Part shown: positions 45,101-57,374 of the stretch, in pieces
Layout of the letters: each line of letters opens with the position of its first letter
Position numbering within the stretch: position 1 is the first letter of the stretch
Source: Chamaecyparis obtusa
Lineage: Eukaryota > Streptophyta > Pinopsida > Cupressales > Cupressaceae
Reading direction: 5' to 3'
Length of the DNA stretch: 64,000 bases
Assembly (NCBI GenBank): GCA_027943335.1
Contig: BSBK01002798.1
Location: forward strand, 186,001-250,000
Notes under the pieces: model-generated
What the model saw: the letters and a program-made list of their open reading frames with translations, nothing else
Databases searched by the model: none
Told to the model about the DNA's origin: nothing
Made by a program: the position numbers and the translations under genes

Positions 45101-46353
45101 TTCTCACATTTTATTCTATCATTAATCATTAGTGACCCTTTACCTCTCACCATACAAGGTGCATCATTTCCCATTCTAACAGATCCACCATCATATTCAT
45201 CAATTAAATCAAATTTCTCTATATCACTAATCATATGATATGTGCAGCCATTGTCTATGATCCATGTGTCATTTCTGCTTACTTTGGAGATCAGTGTTGT
45301 CTCCTCATGTTTCTCTTCTTCCTCTGAATCATCCTTCATAGCAACAAATACTACTTCTACATCATCATCAGTGTCAGATTCGGATTCAAATTATTTGGCT
45401 ATGTAACATACCTTTTTCCCTTTGTCATAGCTATCTCGGTTGTCTCTGTTGTTGTGTCAGTAGCCTCTATTAACTCTTCTCCCATAGCTTCCTTCAGATC
45501 GGTCTTTGGATCTATCATCATCTTTCTTATTCGGACATCTAGCAGTGATGTGACCAACTTCTTTACAATTAAAACAAGCTAGAGGTAACTTGCCTCTATA
45601 TCTTCCCTTACCTTTGGGCAATCTTCTGGCCATAAGAGCTTCAAGCTCATCAAGTTCATCATCAGTATTACTATCACTGTCATTGTTCTTATCAATCTTG
45701 CTACTAGACTTACCAATCTTCAAAGAGGACATGAAAGCAAATTCAACAGAAGGTACAACACTATTATCAAAGTTATTCAATTCAAAGGTTGTAAGCTTAT
45801 CGATCAGAGTGTCAAGGGTGAGGTTGGATGTAGCCCTTGTTTCATGAATTGCAGAGATCCTGATCACATAAACTAGCAGCAAAGTTCTGAGAATCTTGCT
45901 TATAACTATTTCATCATCAATAGCTCTGCCAGATGCTCTAATAGCATTTACTACCTCTTTTAGTTTTTTTGAGTATTGCACAATGTTCTCACCTTCTTTC
46001 ATCTTCATATCATCAAATCAACCTCTTAGACTTTCTGCTATGGCTCTCTTGACATTCGCATCTCCACTGTATATTAGAGTTAGCTTGTCCCACATCTTCT
46101 TAGCAGTATCAAATTCCTTGATATTATTAAATTCGGTGTCGGTGCAGGTAGCAGCAAGTTCCATCATAGTGATATTGTGTTCATGCCTATCCTTTAGTTG
46201 ATCAAGAGTCAGGGGACTTGGTGTCGGTTCAATGTAGCCATTCTCCATCAATTCTAGTGCAGAATTCCCAATTCCAGATATGTGCAACTTCATCCGGCTT
46301 TGCCATACTGTGAAGTTATCTTTGTTCAGCTTTGGCACTTCCCTCTTATACAT
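42166..46353 (-). pseudogene. copia gag-pol of Copia-2
   Basis: ATG at 46353 (MYKREVPKLNKDNFTVWQ). Gag (UBN2 type) extends to about 45460 with a stop at about 46015 and a CCHC zinc knuckle CFNCKEVGHITARC (about 45576-45535). Protease motif WIIDNGCTYHM near 45264. Integrase zinc region reads LWNKRLCRVNF where the family has two His, then CHEC. DDE: HTDLCGP and RSDRGGEF are present, but the Glu position reads NGIAKRKNR (Lys). Reverse transcriptase (43547-42945) has [12 protein letters not shown] and FVDDIIFGG. RNase H ends at 42166 (TKPLLKDTFEYLRTRLG). Frame changes lie between about 43942 and 43910 and near 42480-42516. Non-functional. Confidence 0.95.
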
Positions 46354-46402
46354 CTTGAGACCTTTTTGCTGAAGTCCTTAAAACTCTATTCTAAGCAACC
46401 AG

Positions 46403-46414
46403 TGCTTTGATACC
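46403..46414 (-). other. primer binding site, initiator tRNA-Met (Copia-2)
   Basis: Minus strand reads TGGTATCAAAGC two bases inside the 5' LTR. The usual plant copia site is TGGTATCAGAGC, complementary to initiator tRNA-Met. Confidence 0.9.
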
Positions 46415-46416
46415 AA

Positions 46417-47895
46417 TTGTTAGAATAACTGAGAGGGCGGTGAATCAGTTATCTAGTGTCCTAATTCAAAATGTATAATCCAAAACAATTCTATTACTTC
46501 TGCAAGTCGGTAACCATAGAATACTTCCACTGTCTGTGTATTTACCAATTGACAATCTAAACTCTGTATTAATTATGGATTAAATATAACATGTAATATG
46601 CAAAGTATGATCACAAACAAATATCACAATTAACACATAACATAAGAGATTTAATGTGGAAACCCTGTAAAGGGAAAAACCACCTGGGACCGGCAACCCA
46701 AAATTGTTCACTCTTCTAAAGTGAGGTCGGTGAAGACCCAACCTTGTTAAAGGTTTACAAACACATTGTTAGGTGTGACGTTGTTAGAGGATTTTAGACT
46801 AGAAGTTATTGTCCAATCAACGGTCACTTTGGGGTTGACAGGATAACAATGTTCACTCTATGAATGAAACATCAAAATAATTTCATAGTCTGCTTGGTTA
46901 AAAGATTTAACTGTGTACAATGGTTAAATGTGTAATAGTAGTTGATTTGCCTAAATACAACTTCAGTTTGTAGTTTACAGATCAATGTTCAGCTCATTAA
47001 ATACTTCTGACCAATATAACACTTCAGATTCAATACTGTATCAACTTACTGTCCATCAGTAATAACTCTTTGTAGCTCGGTAACTGTTCTACAACTCGGT
47101 TCTCATTAAACAGTATGATCAGAAAAACTTCTTCATGTGATTATTCTGCAATATCTTCTTCTTTCGGCATGTGTTTCATAATGAAATCAATGTCTCTTAT
47201 ATAGATGAGTAAATCATTTTCTTTTCCTCCATCAGATTTTGCCGCTTAATCATATTCATAGATTTTGCTGCTTTAAGCTCCCTCGACTAATGTGTCAGTA
47301 ACACGTTTCAATCTGCTCCATTAGATCCTTTTTTATTTATGTTAGCCATCGATCTTCATAACAAACATTATCTGTTACCTCGATTTCATACACTTTATAG
47401 CTCATCACTTTATCGGCTAAACTGATCATTTAATTCCTTTCTGTTTTGCTTGGTTAACAAAAAAATGCATCGGTGAACACAAGCTTGTTAATACTGCGCT
47501 CGGTATACACTACACTTCGTCGATGTATACTGAAATGCTTTATTTACCAACAACACTGCTTTGTGTCTTTCAGCTCTATTCTTCATCATAGATGAATGCA
47601 ACATAATAAAGTCAATTCCATCAAGTCATAGACTCATCAACAAGTTACTCAATGTATTACTTATCCTCATCTATCATATACATCTTCCTCATGTATATAT
47701 TTATGTTCTTCATCTCTTTCACCTTCCTTCAGATGTGTCGGTATAGTAACTTACAAGATAAGTACTGTCAAGCTAGTTGACATCAATGACAACATAATAC
47801 TAATTTGATCATCTTGCATTATCTAATAATCAAGTCCTCAGTAATATTGAATTATAAATTCTTCAATTTGGTTTTGAATCAATTGTAGTTCATCA
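46417..47895 (-). repeat. 5' LTR of Copia-2
   Basis: 1479 bp, same ends as the other copy. TATATAAG box at 47203-47196 on the minus strand predicts transcription into the element. Confidence 0.95.
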
Positions 47896-47900
47896 GGAAC

Positions 47901-50334
47901 AGTTAACATTAAACAAGGAGCAAACTCCTCAACACATCTTTGTTGTAAACATGCCATTGGTTCAGTTTTGTAAAAAAAATTTTGGGCTAAATGCATTTAA
48001 ATGGAACATTAAGCATAGTAATAATATGGTTAATCTATTAGTAATTGCAAATTAAATGCCCATAACACCTTTATTAGTTTAGCATGTTATTATAAGATAC
48101 TAAAGAAGACCTGCTATTTGTCAGAGAAATCTTTACTGTCCCCCATAATGAAGACAATGAAGATTGACCTCCTACCCCACAACAAAGAACATTGTAATAA
48201 GAATAAGATATAATATAGTGTTAGAATAAAATTTGAACAAAGACATGTAATGCTTAAGTTAATGATCTAAAAAGCTGCAAATATAGGAATTGAAAAAGAA
48301 GATAGTGCCAACAAACATTTTCACAAGTATGAAACGTGAGGAAAAGTAATAACATTAACAATGCCAAGATTCACAACATTAAATTTTACTTGCGGATGAG
48401 TTTATGCAGTGGGTTTCCCAGCATCAAAAATATGTTGAGTTGCATTTGAGTTGTAACTAAGAGTATCATGTAGAATAGACCCTAAACTTTGAAAGCGTTC
48501 TCCAGCCTGGCAATTCAAAATTCAATCTAGGCAAGCATCAATAAGTGAAATAAATTATAGACATCAACATCAATATCATCATAATCATTAGACATAAATT
48601 ATAGATATCAACATCAACATAATCATAATCATTTGGAGGGTATTCATTTTGCATAGTACTATGTTTCTTGAAATTTTTTGTGATGCTTCTAAACTTTAAA
48701 GACATATTTTATGGCATAGTGATAATATAGATTAGTGTTTTGTTTTCTGATGGAATGTTGTTGATCATTCATGTTCTTGAAGAAACTTTTGATTATTTTG
48801 ATTCTCGAGTCTTGACTGTTTCTCAATGTGATATAGAATGACCACAAGATGGTTCAGTTGGTCCTCTCTTTCTGTTTAATCATTTTTCTTCTTCATGGTG
48901 TAAGTATCAATATGCTATAATCCAACCAGCATGTCATACATAAACAATGATTAACCTTAGGAAACAATGATCATTAATATTCATTAATGGCAGGTGGTGA
49001 TTCCTTGGTAATAAAGGCATTGACAGCATTCATCATCTTAACCAAGTCATGGGTAGTGATCCTTGAAATAACACAATTAGTAAAAGGAAATAACAACATA
49101 ACATAATTTGGAGTGAGGAAGAAGGAAAATTGGAAAACAAAATATGGAATAATCAGGTTGGAATTGGAGAAGAATTCAGAAATAAACTTGAATTAGAAAA
49201 AAGTCAAGCTATCTGGTTCTTTGTTTGAGGCTAGGTTTTGATTCTACTTTTGTTCTCCTCTGTGTTCGACTTGGGTTCCTTTGGTAGGGTACCTAGGCCA
49301 ATCCTAGGTGCACCTGCAGTATTATAAATATGATACAGGAGGTATTTTATTTATAATTTTATAGGCTAGCTCATTATTATGGTAACATAGGTATGACCAC
49401 ACTCCATACCTTATAATGGTACCTAACATGGAGTGTGGTTCAAATGAAGTTGAACCAAATGTTGACCATAGTGGCTATGATCATGATGGAGATGAATATG
49501 AATATTAAATCTAAAATATGGCTTGTAATTTGAATTTTCATTGTGAATGAAGAAACTATAGATTCAAGTTGACTCGTTCTATGTTGTAGTATATTTGTTC
49601 CCTAGATCTATGGCCATATTATATATGTGTAGCCTGTAAGGGAAATCTTCTTCTCATCCATGTATCAGATCTCGGTAAGAGTTCTTAGGAGAAAGAAAAG
49701 ATGTCAATGGGAGATGGAGAAACCAATCTCAGAACACCACTTGAAGCCTTGAAATGTTGAGAGTGGGATAAAGGCTACACTTGAGACCCTATATAAGGAA
49801 CAATCCTATTGAGCTTCACTTTGTTTCAAGAATAGTTTTATATTTTGTACTAAAAAGGGCCAACCACGTGAAGGTGGAAGCTCATTTGCCCCCCTGCCCC
49901 TCCCTAACGTCACTCTAAATTCCCCGTTAACATCTAACATTCATTCATTATTTAATCCATTAATAAAATATAACATTCATTAATTATCACACGATAACAT
50001 TCATTAACACATTATAAAATTTATGAACATTCAATACCACATAATTAAATTCATTGGCATATAAAAATCAATCATTATCAATTAAGGTGCATAGATGACA
50101 ATCATTTCTTTTTTTTTCTTTTGATTTCTAGTTTTTAATAAGTAATCGCTAAGAGCAACATTGATATCATCGTGATGATCATCAACCCTATCATTAGATC
50201 TCAATGCATGCCTAGTTCTCTACTGATGCAAAGGGGGGTCATCTTCAATAAAATATAAAAGGATTAAATTAAAAACATTTTAAACATTTTAAAGTATTTT
50301 AGTACTTTATAGGCCATAATTGTATAGCTCTTTA
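47901..50334. other. non-coding, dispersed repeats
   Basis: 47901-47960 continues the repeat interrupted by Copia-2. A local duplication (ATAGACATCAACATCAATAT / ATAGATATCAACATCAACAT) lies near 48556-48625. A 12-bp-arm hairpin ACCACACTCCAT ... ATGGAGTGTGGT lies at 49396-49439. 49790-49890 is the second copy of the CCAACCACGTGAAGGTG repeat. No gene and no clear CACTA terminus could be placed here. Confidence 0.5.
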
Positions 50335-53300
50335 CCTGATCTAGTCACATCATCAACATCGAGGTCAGTTTGTCTAGCCCCAGCCTCAACCTCAACCTAC
50401 TCATTAATAATGACCTCTACACTCTCTACAGCTACAATACAAATTGTTACATTAATCCAAACACCAATTGCAATTATATTTGTATTACTACACCAATATT
50501 TAAGATGTTTACTTGTATTACTCTGATGCCCATCCTCATTGTCATCAACACACACAGGTTGTGTACGGAAAGAATCAGCAGGCTGCATTTCAATTTCATA
50601 CACATTCATGTTATCATTGTTTTCTTACTTAAAACAAATTTACTCACTTTATGTTGGAACTTAACATCAAATAAACTAATTGGTAAATAATTAAATTTGA
50701 AATATCATCTACCTAGCTTACTTACTGTGACGGATCCATCAGTAGAACCTTGTGCACTTCTTATTCTTTCTACCATGACTTATAGCCTTGTTGGAAGGCA
50801 ATTCTCTTGTCCTCTTCTGTGAGACTTACATTGAACTTTGCACCCTGCATTTTTTTCTTGGTATCGTCAAATTTTATTTTATTGTTTCATCAAAACAAAA
50901 AAAGATTGCAAATTATAAATAAATATTATAAAGATCAAAGAATTATTTTTAGTGTTTAAATCCATCTACAGATTGTATTTTTCCTCATTCAATTCTGACA
51001 ATATTAACACTTACAACTCGTGCAGCAAGTTTTGAATAACCACTAGAGCCTAGCTTGTGTTGCCCATGCTTTTGTAGTCTTGCCTTCATTGCCTTTGATG
51101 TGTCAGGCAATCTATGAAGAGATTGAAATATGTTAGTTCATATAAATATGAAGAGTATTTAGTACACAATTACATTCTTAACAGCATCACATACCTTCTT
51201 CTGTTCTCTGGTGGTTTATCTCCTTTTTTTATTTTAGTTTTCTCATTCGCATCCAGAATAAGAGATTTCCACTCTAAATCAGGAATGCAAGGGGGCCACT
51301 GGTAATTTGGGTTTTTGGTTAATGTACACCTATACTGGTCCCTAATATACCTCAAACATAAGCTGGCTTTTTGAAGGAGCTTACCCCTCTCAAATGCACA
51401 AGGTCCAAAAAAGTTTGTCACTCTCTACGAGATCATCCTTTATCTTTGATTTTGGGTTTTCCACCTTTTAAGAAAAAAAAGTGTTAGATTAAAAAATGGA
51501 TGTAATGATAACTATCCTAGCAATGATATGAAATCAAAATAGTGGATTGGGGTTTTAGTTCGGATATGATGTCCCACCTTGTATAGATGGTGGGCCCGAA
51601 TATCCGCAAACACTCATCATTAAGTTTACCATAAAAAACATCATTCCTTGCAAAATAATCATGGGATCATTAGTCGAAGGATATAATAGTATAAAATAAG
51701 AATACAATAGATGTAAGCTTCTCATATTGAATGCAAGGTGTAATTAACATACGATTGTATAGTAAAAGAAAGGTCCAATCTTTAAAGTACCTAGAAGTTT
51801 TGCTATTTTCAATGGAAATCCTTCTTCATCACTCACAAGCAATATGCAATCCTTCACTGTTCATGTACTAGTAATACTAGTACATCCAGGAAAATCACCA
51901 TCAAGTGTTGCATCCCTTGTTGCATAAATTGAATCCATTTCGAAATGGGTCTAAGAACACTTCAAGGGAAATAAACATATATATAATGATAGAGAAAATA
52001 AAATATGTGTATGAGTAGGTGGTGCCATGGCGTCTGTGGCCATGCTACATGTTGCCAACATTGCAGGATGTAGTATATCTGAGCCTGCCATCGTATGAGG
52101 CAGTGATAGTAAATGATCATTAACACATGCTGAAGAATAAGATTGTTAGAGCATAATAAAAGTAGTGATTATCATGGACAATATTGTTAGAGAGTTAAAA
52201 AAAAAATAGTCCAACATGCGATCTACCTGAACTAGCCACAGTATCCTCACCATGACCGTGAGGTTCAAAATTACGCAAAAAAGTTGTAAGAGCAACACAT
52301 CCGTTTATTTTTTAATGACATAAAAGACTAATATAACATAAAAACTATTATTGAACTTTTTTTATAATTAAAAGTTACATTAATACTTACTCTATAATTT
52401 TGAGTTAGGTGCATCAGTTTAGTTTCCCTCTTTTGTGACTCAAGAGTCAGAGGGAATATAGATGCCAATTCAGCCATTCTTTTTCCAATTTTGTGGAGGC
52501 ATTTTTTTAAACCAGAGGCAGGGTCATCACAAGTAGCGAAATCAACAACTAGGTCCTTGTCAAAGGACTCCTCTTCAGGGACTGTGGGTTCCATTCCCTT
52601 TCTTTGCTGACCACCTGTCTGTGACAACAATATTACTAACACTATTAGAATTAATCTGAAACAGTGATGAAATGAATATAATAGAAAACTTTATTTAACA
52701 TTTTGCTTCTATCTAATTTGTAGTACAATAATAAAGAGGTTTACCTACTGGGAAGAATTGCATGTATGATCATCATTTTCCCCTCTACGTGGTTGCTCCA
52801 TATTGTGGTCCTGTATTATTATTTAAAGTTAACCAATAATTAGAAAGGACTACATTAATAAATTTCATTAGAAGATGACGATGGAGATGAGGTGGATGGG
52901 GTCAGAGACTCTCTAAATGTGGTTGGCAAAAAAACTCAATTATTTAATGGTGCATAGTATGTACCTCCACCCTAATGATAGTGACATCATTTGTATCTAT
53001 GTAATTCAAATTATAATCAATAAGCAGCTCTTCCCCTACACTTATTGATTTTATTGTACATACAAATACATGATTTCCCTCGCGTGCCTCAAATATGCAA
53101 TTGGGTTTCTTAATAGTTGATAGAGGTCGCGTACTATTTATAAAACCTACAATATTCCCTGATGCTTTTGGTCTTCTGTCAATGTATATAGCCACTCTTT
53201 TACTTTTCTCATTGTCTTTTTGTTGAATATAATTTGCCGAGAGTGCATACCTATGCATACTTTTTTTTATAGTGAACAATTCGCATCCAACTTTTTTCAT

Positions 53301-53833
53301 CGTAACAAGGTCCAACATACTCCATCACTTCAACAACTTTGTTGTAAAATACCTTTATGCCATCCATGGAAAATAGGCCCAAACCATGTATTGACGATGG
53401 TGCAATATGATATATCTTGCCTTTAACACTAAAATCAGTCTTTATTGGAGGAAGTTCCTTAGGGACCCATTGTTTATGTAGATTTTGGTACCTAGAGGGC
53501 ACCTTGATGTCACCTTTGCTCTCATCATCATAAGAACATGACCCCCCTTGAGCAAGGAAAAGTTTCATGCGTTTATTGAATTTCCTTCTAGTCTTTTGAC
53601 CTCTAGTTGATCTTCCTAATTCAGACATACTAAATGACTCACTTTCTTCACTTGAGGAAGACACATTTGACAAATACCTATTTGCTTCTACCTACACTCC
53701 ATCAAATGAGAGATAGTAAGTAATGTGAGATATTTTTCAAATTGTGAAATACATTAATCTCTATAGGGTGTATTGACTTATACCTGTTGATCCATGAGAC
53801 TGTGTGGGATGCTTGTGAAAGGGGTCTGGGTAT
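50335..53833 (-). pseudogene. second gene of the CACTA element: SET domain plus Transposase_24-like region
   Basis: Exons inferred from GT/AG sites on the minus strand: 53833-53784, 53691-52965 (SET), 52810 to about 52745, 52618-52391, about 51945-51796, 51650-51584, about 51424-51199, 51117-51010, then smaller ones to 50335. The first four joins keep phase 0. The 52618 exon is predicted helical (GLKKCLHKIGKRMAELASI). Later exons read LQKASLCLRYIRDQYRCTL, CIPDLEWKSLI and SKAMKARLQKHGQHKLGSS; the last resembles the plant Transposase_24 (Ptta/En/Spm) family. A frameshift in an A8 run and a TAG at an exon end break it. Whether SET and transposase parts form one protein is inferred. Confidence 0.65.
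52965..53691 (-). pseudogene. SET-domain exon
   Basis: Starts with Ser/Arg-rich SSSSEESESFSMSELGRSTR. SET landmarks follow: SSIHGLGLFSMDGIKV, VVEVMEYVG, then after a one-base frameshift YALSANYIQ, IDRRPKASGNIVGFINSTRP, KKPNCIFE and IKSISVGEELLIDYNL. GN..GFIN, PNC and GEELLIDY correspond to the conserved SET core that binds S-adenosylmethionine and forms the pseudoknot. The NHS triplet usually seen is NST here. No post-SET cysteines noticed. The frameshift lies in the T8 run at 53261-53268 (plus strand). Known SET proteins methylate lysine; substrate here unknown. Confidence 0.8.
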
Positions 53834-54066
53834 CTACATATGTAATTCAATTATATAATGTTAGCTAAAAAATTCATGATACATATACTCAAAACCACAT
53901 AGTGAGTACAATAAAAACCATAAGCATGCCATAGTAAGTACATCACAAATTAATTAGATTAAGCATTGATTGCATAACTACACATTTCTATCACAAATTA
54001 ATTAGATTAAGCATTGATTGCATAACTGCACATTTCTATCAAGAAATAAATATTAAATAGATTAAG

Positions 54067-56386
54067 CAGTGATCACGTAACTGTATATTTCATTGATGTC
54101 ATTCATCATCTTCTTCATCCAACTAATCACCATGATCATCATTGACATCAACATCATCGCCACCACCATCATTGTCATCATCATCATCAGCATCGACAAA
54201 AACATCATCATCATCATCATCATCAATACCATCATCATCGTCATCATCTTATTCTTCAAGAAAAATTGTGTCAGGAACATCATCGACTAACTATTGTTCA
54301 TTATCATCATCTACATCATCTTCTAGTTGTTCCCAATCTTCTTCTTCCATCGCATTATACCTCATCGACCTTCCTCTTGGATCATGTCTAATAAGAAATG
54401 ACCAAGTTGCTTTATGTGGAACCTCTGAGTAAAATACCTACTCACATTGGCTTGGAAGAACATAGGGCTCATCCCCAACTAGCTCAAACCACCTTGTATT
54501 AATCATTGGAAATCCATTGTCATATTCAATAATAGTTCTATCAGGATCATTTTGATTAAGTCATAGCCTGTACCATCTGATGATGAAGAGAACTAATTTG
54601 AAAGAATTAAAGTCACACTCAAGTATATCATCCAAAATGTCATAGTATCAATTTTTAGACTCTCGACGATGTAAGTCATTTCTAGATGAAATATTAGTCA
54701 CTTGAAAGACTGCACTTATCCTAGAATCACAAGTTTTCTTTGTGGCATCCAACTTTTGGATGTGAAATTTATGACCATTGCAAAACATAGCCTTGTGGTG
54801 TTTGACCTACAAAAATATGTCAAACATGTATAAATTAATGCATCGAGAGTTCATAAACATACGAGTGATTAACAAATTTATACATACCTGGAAATCTCTT
54901 AAACCATGTGCTAAATCTATTTCCCTTTGCATAACATTTGGATCTATGTTATGATGAGCTTCATTAACCAATGAAGACATAGCTTCCCATGTTAATGTGC
55001 GACCTAAATGATGACATCATTCAATCCATTTTGTCATCCAATCTTGAATGTTTTCTATATACAAATGTATTGCATCCCACTCTTGAACAACTATACAAAA
55101 AAATAAATAGATGACTTACAACTGATTAATTTAGAAGATTAAGAATTAATTAACAACTACAATAACATCTTATAATTTATTACCTCTCACTTTCCTCATT
55201 CTACCTTTCCCCACCAATTACTCCCCTTCAAATTTTTTAATGGTGTTGAGATCCCAAATGTGATATATATGGATCTTTGCTACAAGCTTAGGAAGATATT
55301 TGGTAACGTACACCATAGTCTGGTATACCATATATCCCTCCACCATAGAACCCTCAGGATGTGCTTTTTTCCAAACCAAAGCCTTCAAAGATTTCAGGTG
55401 CCTCTCAACCATCCACATTGACCGAGTGTGTACGGGTCCACACATTTCAATCTCCTCAAGTTGGTGTATGAGGTAGTGTTCTTGTGCATTGAAAAAGTTT
55501 GAAGGTAGACACTTTTGCATTTCACACATTAGATGAGGAATTCTTCTCTTCCATTATTTTATATCTGCTTTATGGATTTCTTTAGATGACAACCACCTAC
55601 AAGACATTCGAGACACAAAAATATATAAACATGAGACTTTACAATATATACAACAAATTGAACAGATATTATTGCTTACCTCATGTATTTTCCAAGATCA
55701 TATATCACTTGTTTGATTTTATCATCGAAGTTCTCTGGGAGAGATAGGGGTAGCATGTACTACAACAATTATAAAAGTAATCATGTCATTGTTTTCTCAT
55801 ATAATACAATGAGAAGTACATGTAGTTTACAAATATATTGTAAATACAAAAGAACATGACTTACCTTGATGAAGGTATGCCAATCATGCATTTTCAACCC
55901 TAGCCCAAATTCATTTTTCTTTGATATGGTAGTGCTTATGTTTGTAGCAAATCCTATGGGAAATCCAATTTTTCATATGACTTCTTTTATGACATCACTT
56001 TGTTGTTCTGTTAATAACCAAGGAAGGGCACTTATATTAATCCGTTCTCCATTGTTATTTGATTCAATAAAAATTTTCATTACATGATTGGATTCATGAA
56101 TGTCGCTACAAATTTTGACAATTTTTTCTTTGTCACACCTTCCATCCAATATCTTCCACAATGTCTCCGTTATATTCTTTTCAATATGCATAGTATCAAA
56201 CAAATGCACAATTTGTAAATGCTCGTAGTAGGGAAACCTACTAAATTGTCTGGGATAACTTTTTAGTCCCTTTGGAAGGTACTCAGTAGTGTTGCCTTGA
56301 CAACATTCATGATCATCAATCACATAATTAGCAAATAAAACACAATATAAATATACAAATTCCAAACATAAACCATTAGGTAGAAC
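54067..56386 (-). pseudogene. CACTA TNP2-type transposase, 3' part, truncated by E3
   Basis: Exons on the minus strand at 56386-55865 (LQIVHLFDTMHIEKNITETL, GLGLKMHDWHTFIK), 55759-55680, 55596-55184 (DUF4218-like: LPSNFFNAQEHYLIHQLEEI, GPVHTRSMWMVERHLKSLK, PEGSMVEGYM), 55090-54888 and 54806 to about 54067 (DUF4216-like: NTRWFELVGDEPYVLPSQCE, VFYSEVPHKATWSF). The last exon ends in an Asp-rich tail. Clear GTAAG or GTATG donors end four exons. Stops interrupt several exons. The upstream part of the gene should lie beyond E3, outside the window. Confidence 0.85.
54134..54262 (-). repeat. TCA/CAT trinucleotide repeat
   Basis: Imperfect ATC/TCA microsatellite on the plus strand. On the minus strand, in the transposase frame, it gives the Asp-rich tail. 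Confidence 0.85.
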
Positions 56387-57268
56387 TGTAATCACCTGAA
56401 AATGGACAAAGATCAAATCAAATCAAATTGAGTCAAAACAAGGAAAATCAAGGACATAATTGAATCAATTGAATCACAATGCATAATTAGCCAATCAAAA
56501 TGAAAATCAAGTCTTAATTCAATCAAAATCAAAATTGAGAGCACTTTAATCAAGTGAAATCAAATCAAAATACAATTAAATTAATTGTAGTCTTGGATTA
56601 AATTAAATTCAACCCATTCAAGGGGTACATGGCTAAACAAATTCATTTAAATCAATTAATAAACCCTAATTACTCTCAACAACCACAAAGAGAGGAAAAT
56701 CAATCAACCAATGAGAATAAAGGAAATGCATTCACATGGATCAAGCCAAATTCTATCTCATTCACTCAAAGTGAAAAGGAATCTTGACCATTAATCTTGT
56801 CTACTTGTCCCAAGCTTTGAGGACACAAACTTTGCTTTGTCTTCAAAGGGTGGAACCAAGGACTCAACCAAGGTTTAACCATGATCAAATACAACTACAC
56901 CCCCTACCATTGGAAAATCTATAAAAAGGAAGGCCTAAATCCTTCATTATTATCATCCACACATCTGAGAATTGCATTGAACCTATTGCAATTTGAGCTT
57001 AGAAAGGCATTTGAGAAGCATTTTAGCATTTACTTTGATCTAATTGTTAGCAATAGCATTGTTATCTTTATCATTCTCATTCTAGGATTGTCATTAATGG
57101 AAGCTTGCTGAGAGCTATTCATTAACATTCTTAGTTAGAGAGCCATAGGATGCTCAATTAGTCATTATTTTGCTAAATAGTTGCTCTATTGCTTTGTGGT
57201 TGTATTTAGTTACTATTTTCAATTATTGATTAACCTTAATTTTATGAAGGCACTTTCCCTAGTGTACA
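56387..57268 (+). repeat. 5' LTR of E3
   Basis: 882 bp, starts TGTAATCACCTG, ends AGTGTACA. TATAAAAAG at 56920-56928. It is related to the LTR at 13901-14781, with similar order of phrases around the TATA box and a similar TTATGAAGG near the 3' end. Confidence 0.88.
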
Positions 57269-57271
57269 AAA

Positions 57272-57289
57272 TGGCACCCATCGTGGGGC
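57272..57289 (+). other. primer binding site, tRNA-Lys type (E3)
   Basis: TGGCACCCATCGTGGGGC three bases after the LTR; same 18-mer family as elements A and C. Confidence 0.82.
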
Positions 57290-57374
57290 AGAATGCTGTA
57301 CTTTATTAATCGTATGAAATTTTTTCATTATTTCCAAATTTGCACATGTTTAACCCTTGACTTTTTCAGGAAAT

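Larger units (their letters stand above)
40196..47895 (-). mobile_element. Copia-2: full-length Ty1/copia retrotransposon with target duplication
   Basis: LTRs 40196-41672 and 46417-47895, GGAAC on both flanks (40191-40195, 47896-47900), primer site for initiator tRNA-Met, polypurine tract and a recognisable gag-pol. Coding is minus. By eye the first 300 bp of the LTRs differ by about 6 %, so it looks older than element C. The insertion interrupts an inverted copy of the repeat at 38212-38445, which gives independent proof of the insertion point. Pol is broken by stops and two frameshifts. Confidence 0.96.

Noticed and set aside
49396..49439. 44-bp hairpin as a transcription terminator
   Set aside because: Intrinsic terminators are not expected in a plant nuclear genome; listed only as a small inverted repeat.
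54142..54432. Ser-rich plus-strand ORF and Met/Ile-rich ORFs at 54062-54290
   Set aside because: These are shadow frames of the TCA microsatellite; the minus-strand Asp-rich frame continues the transposase.
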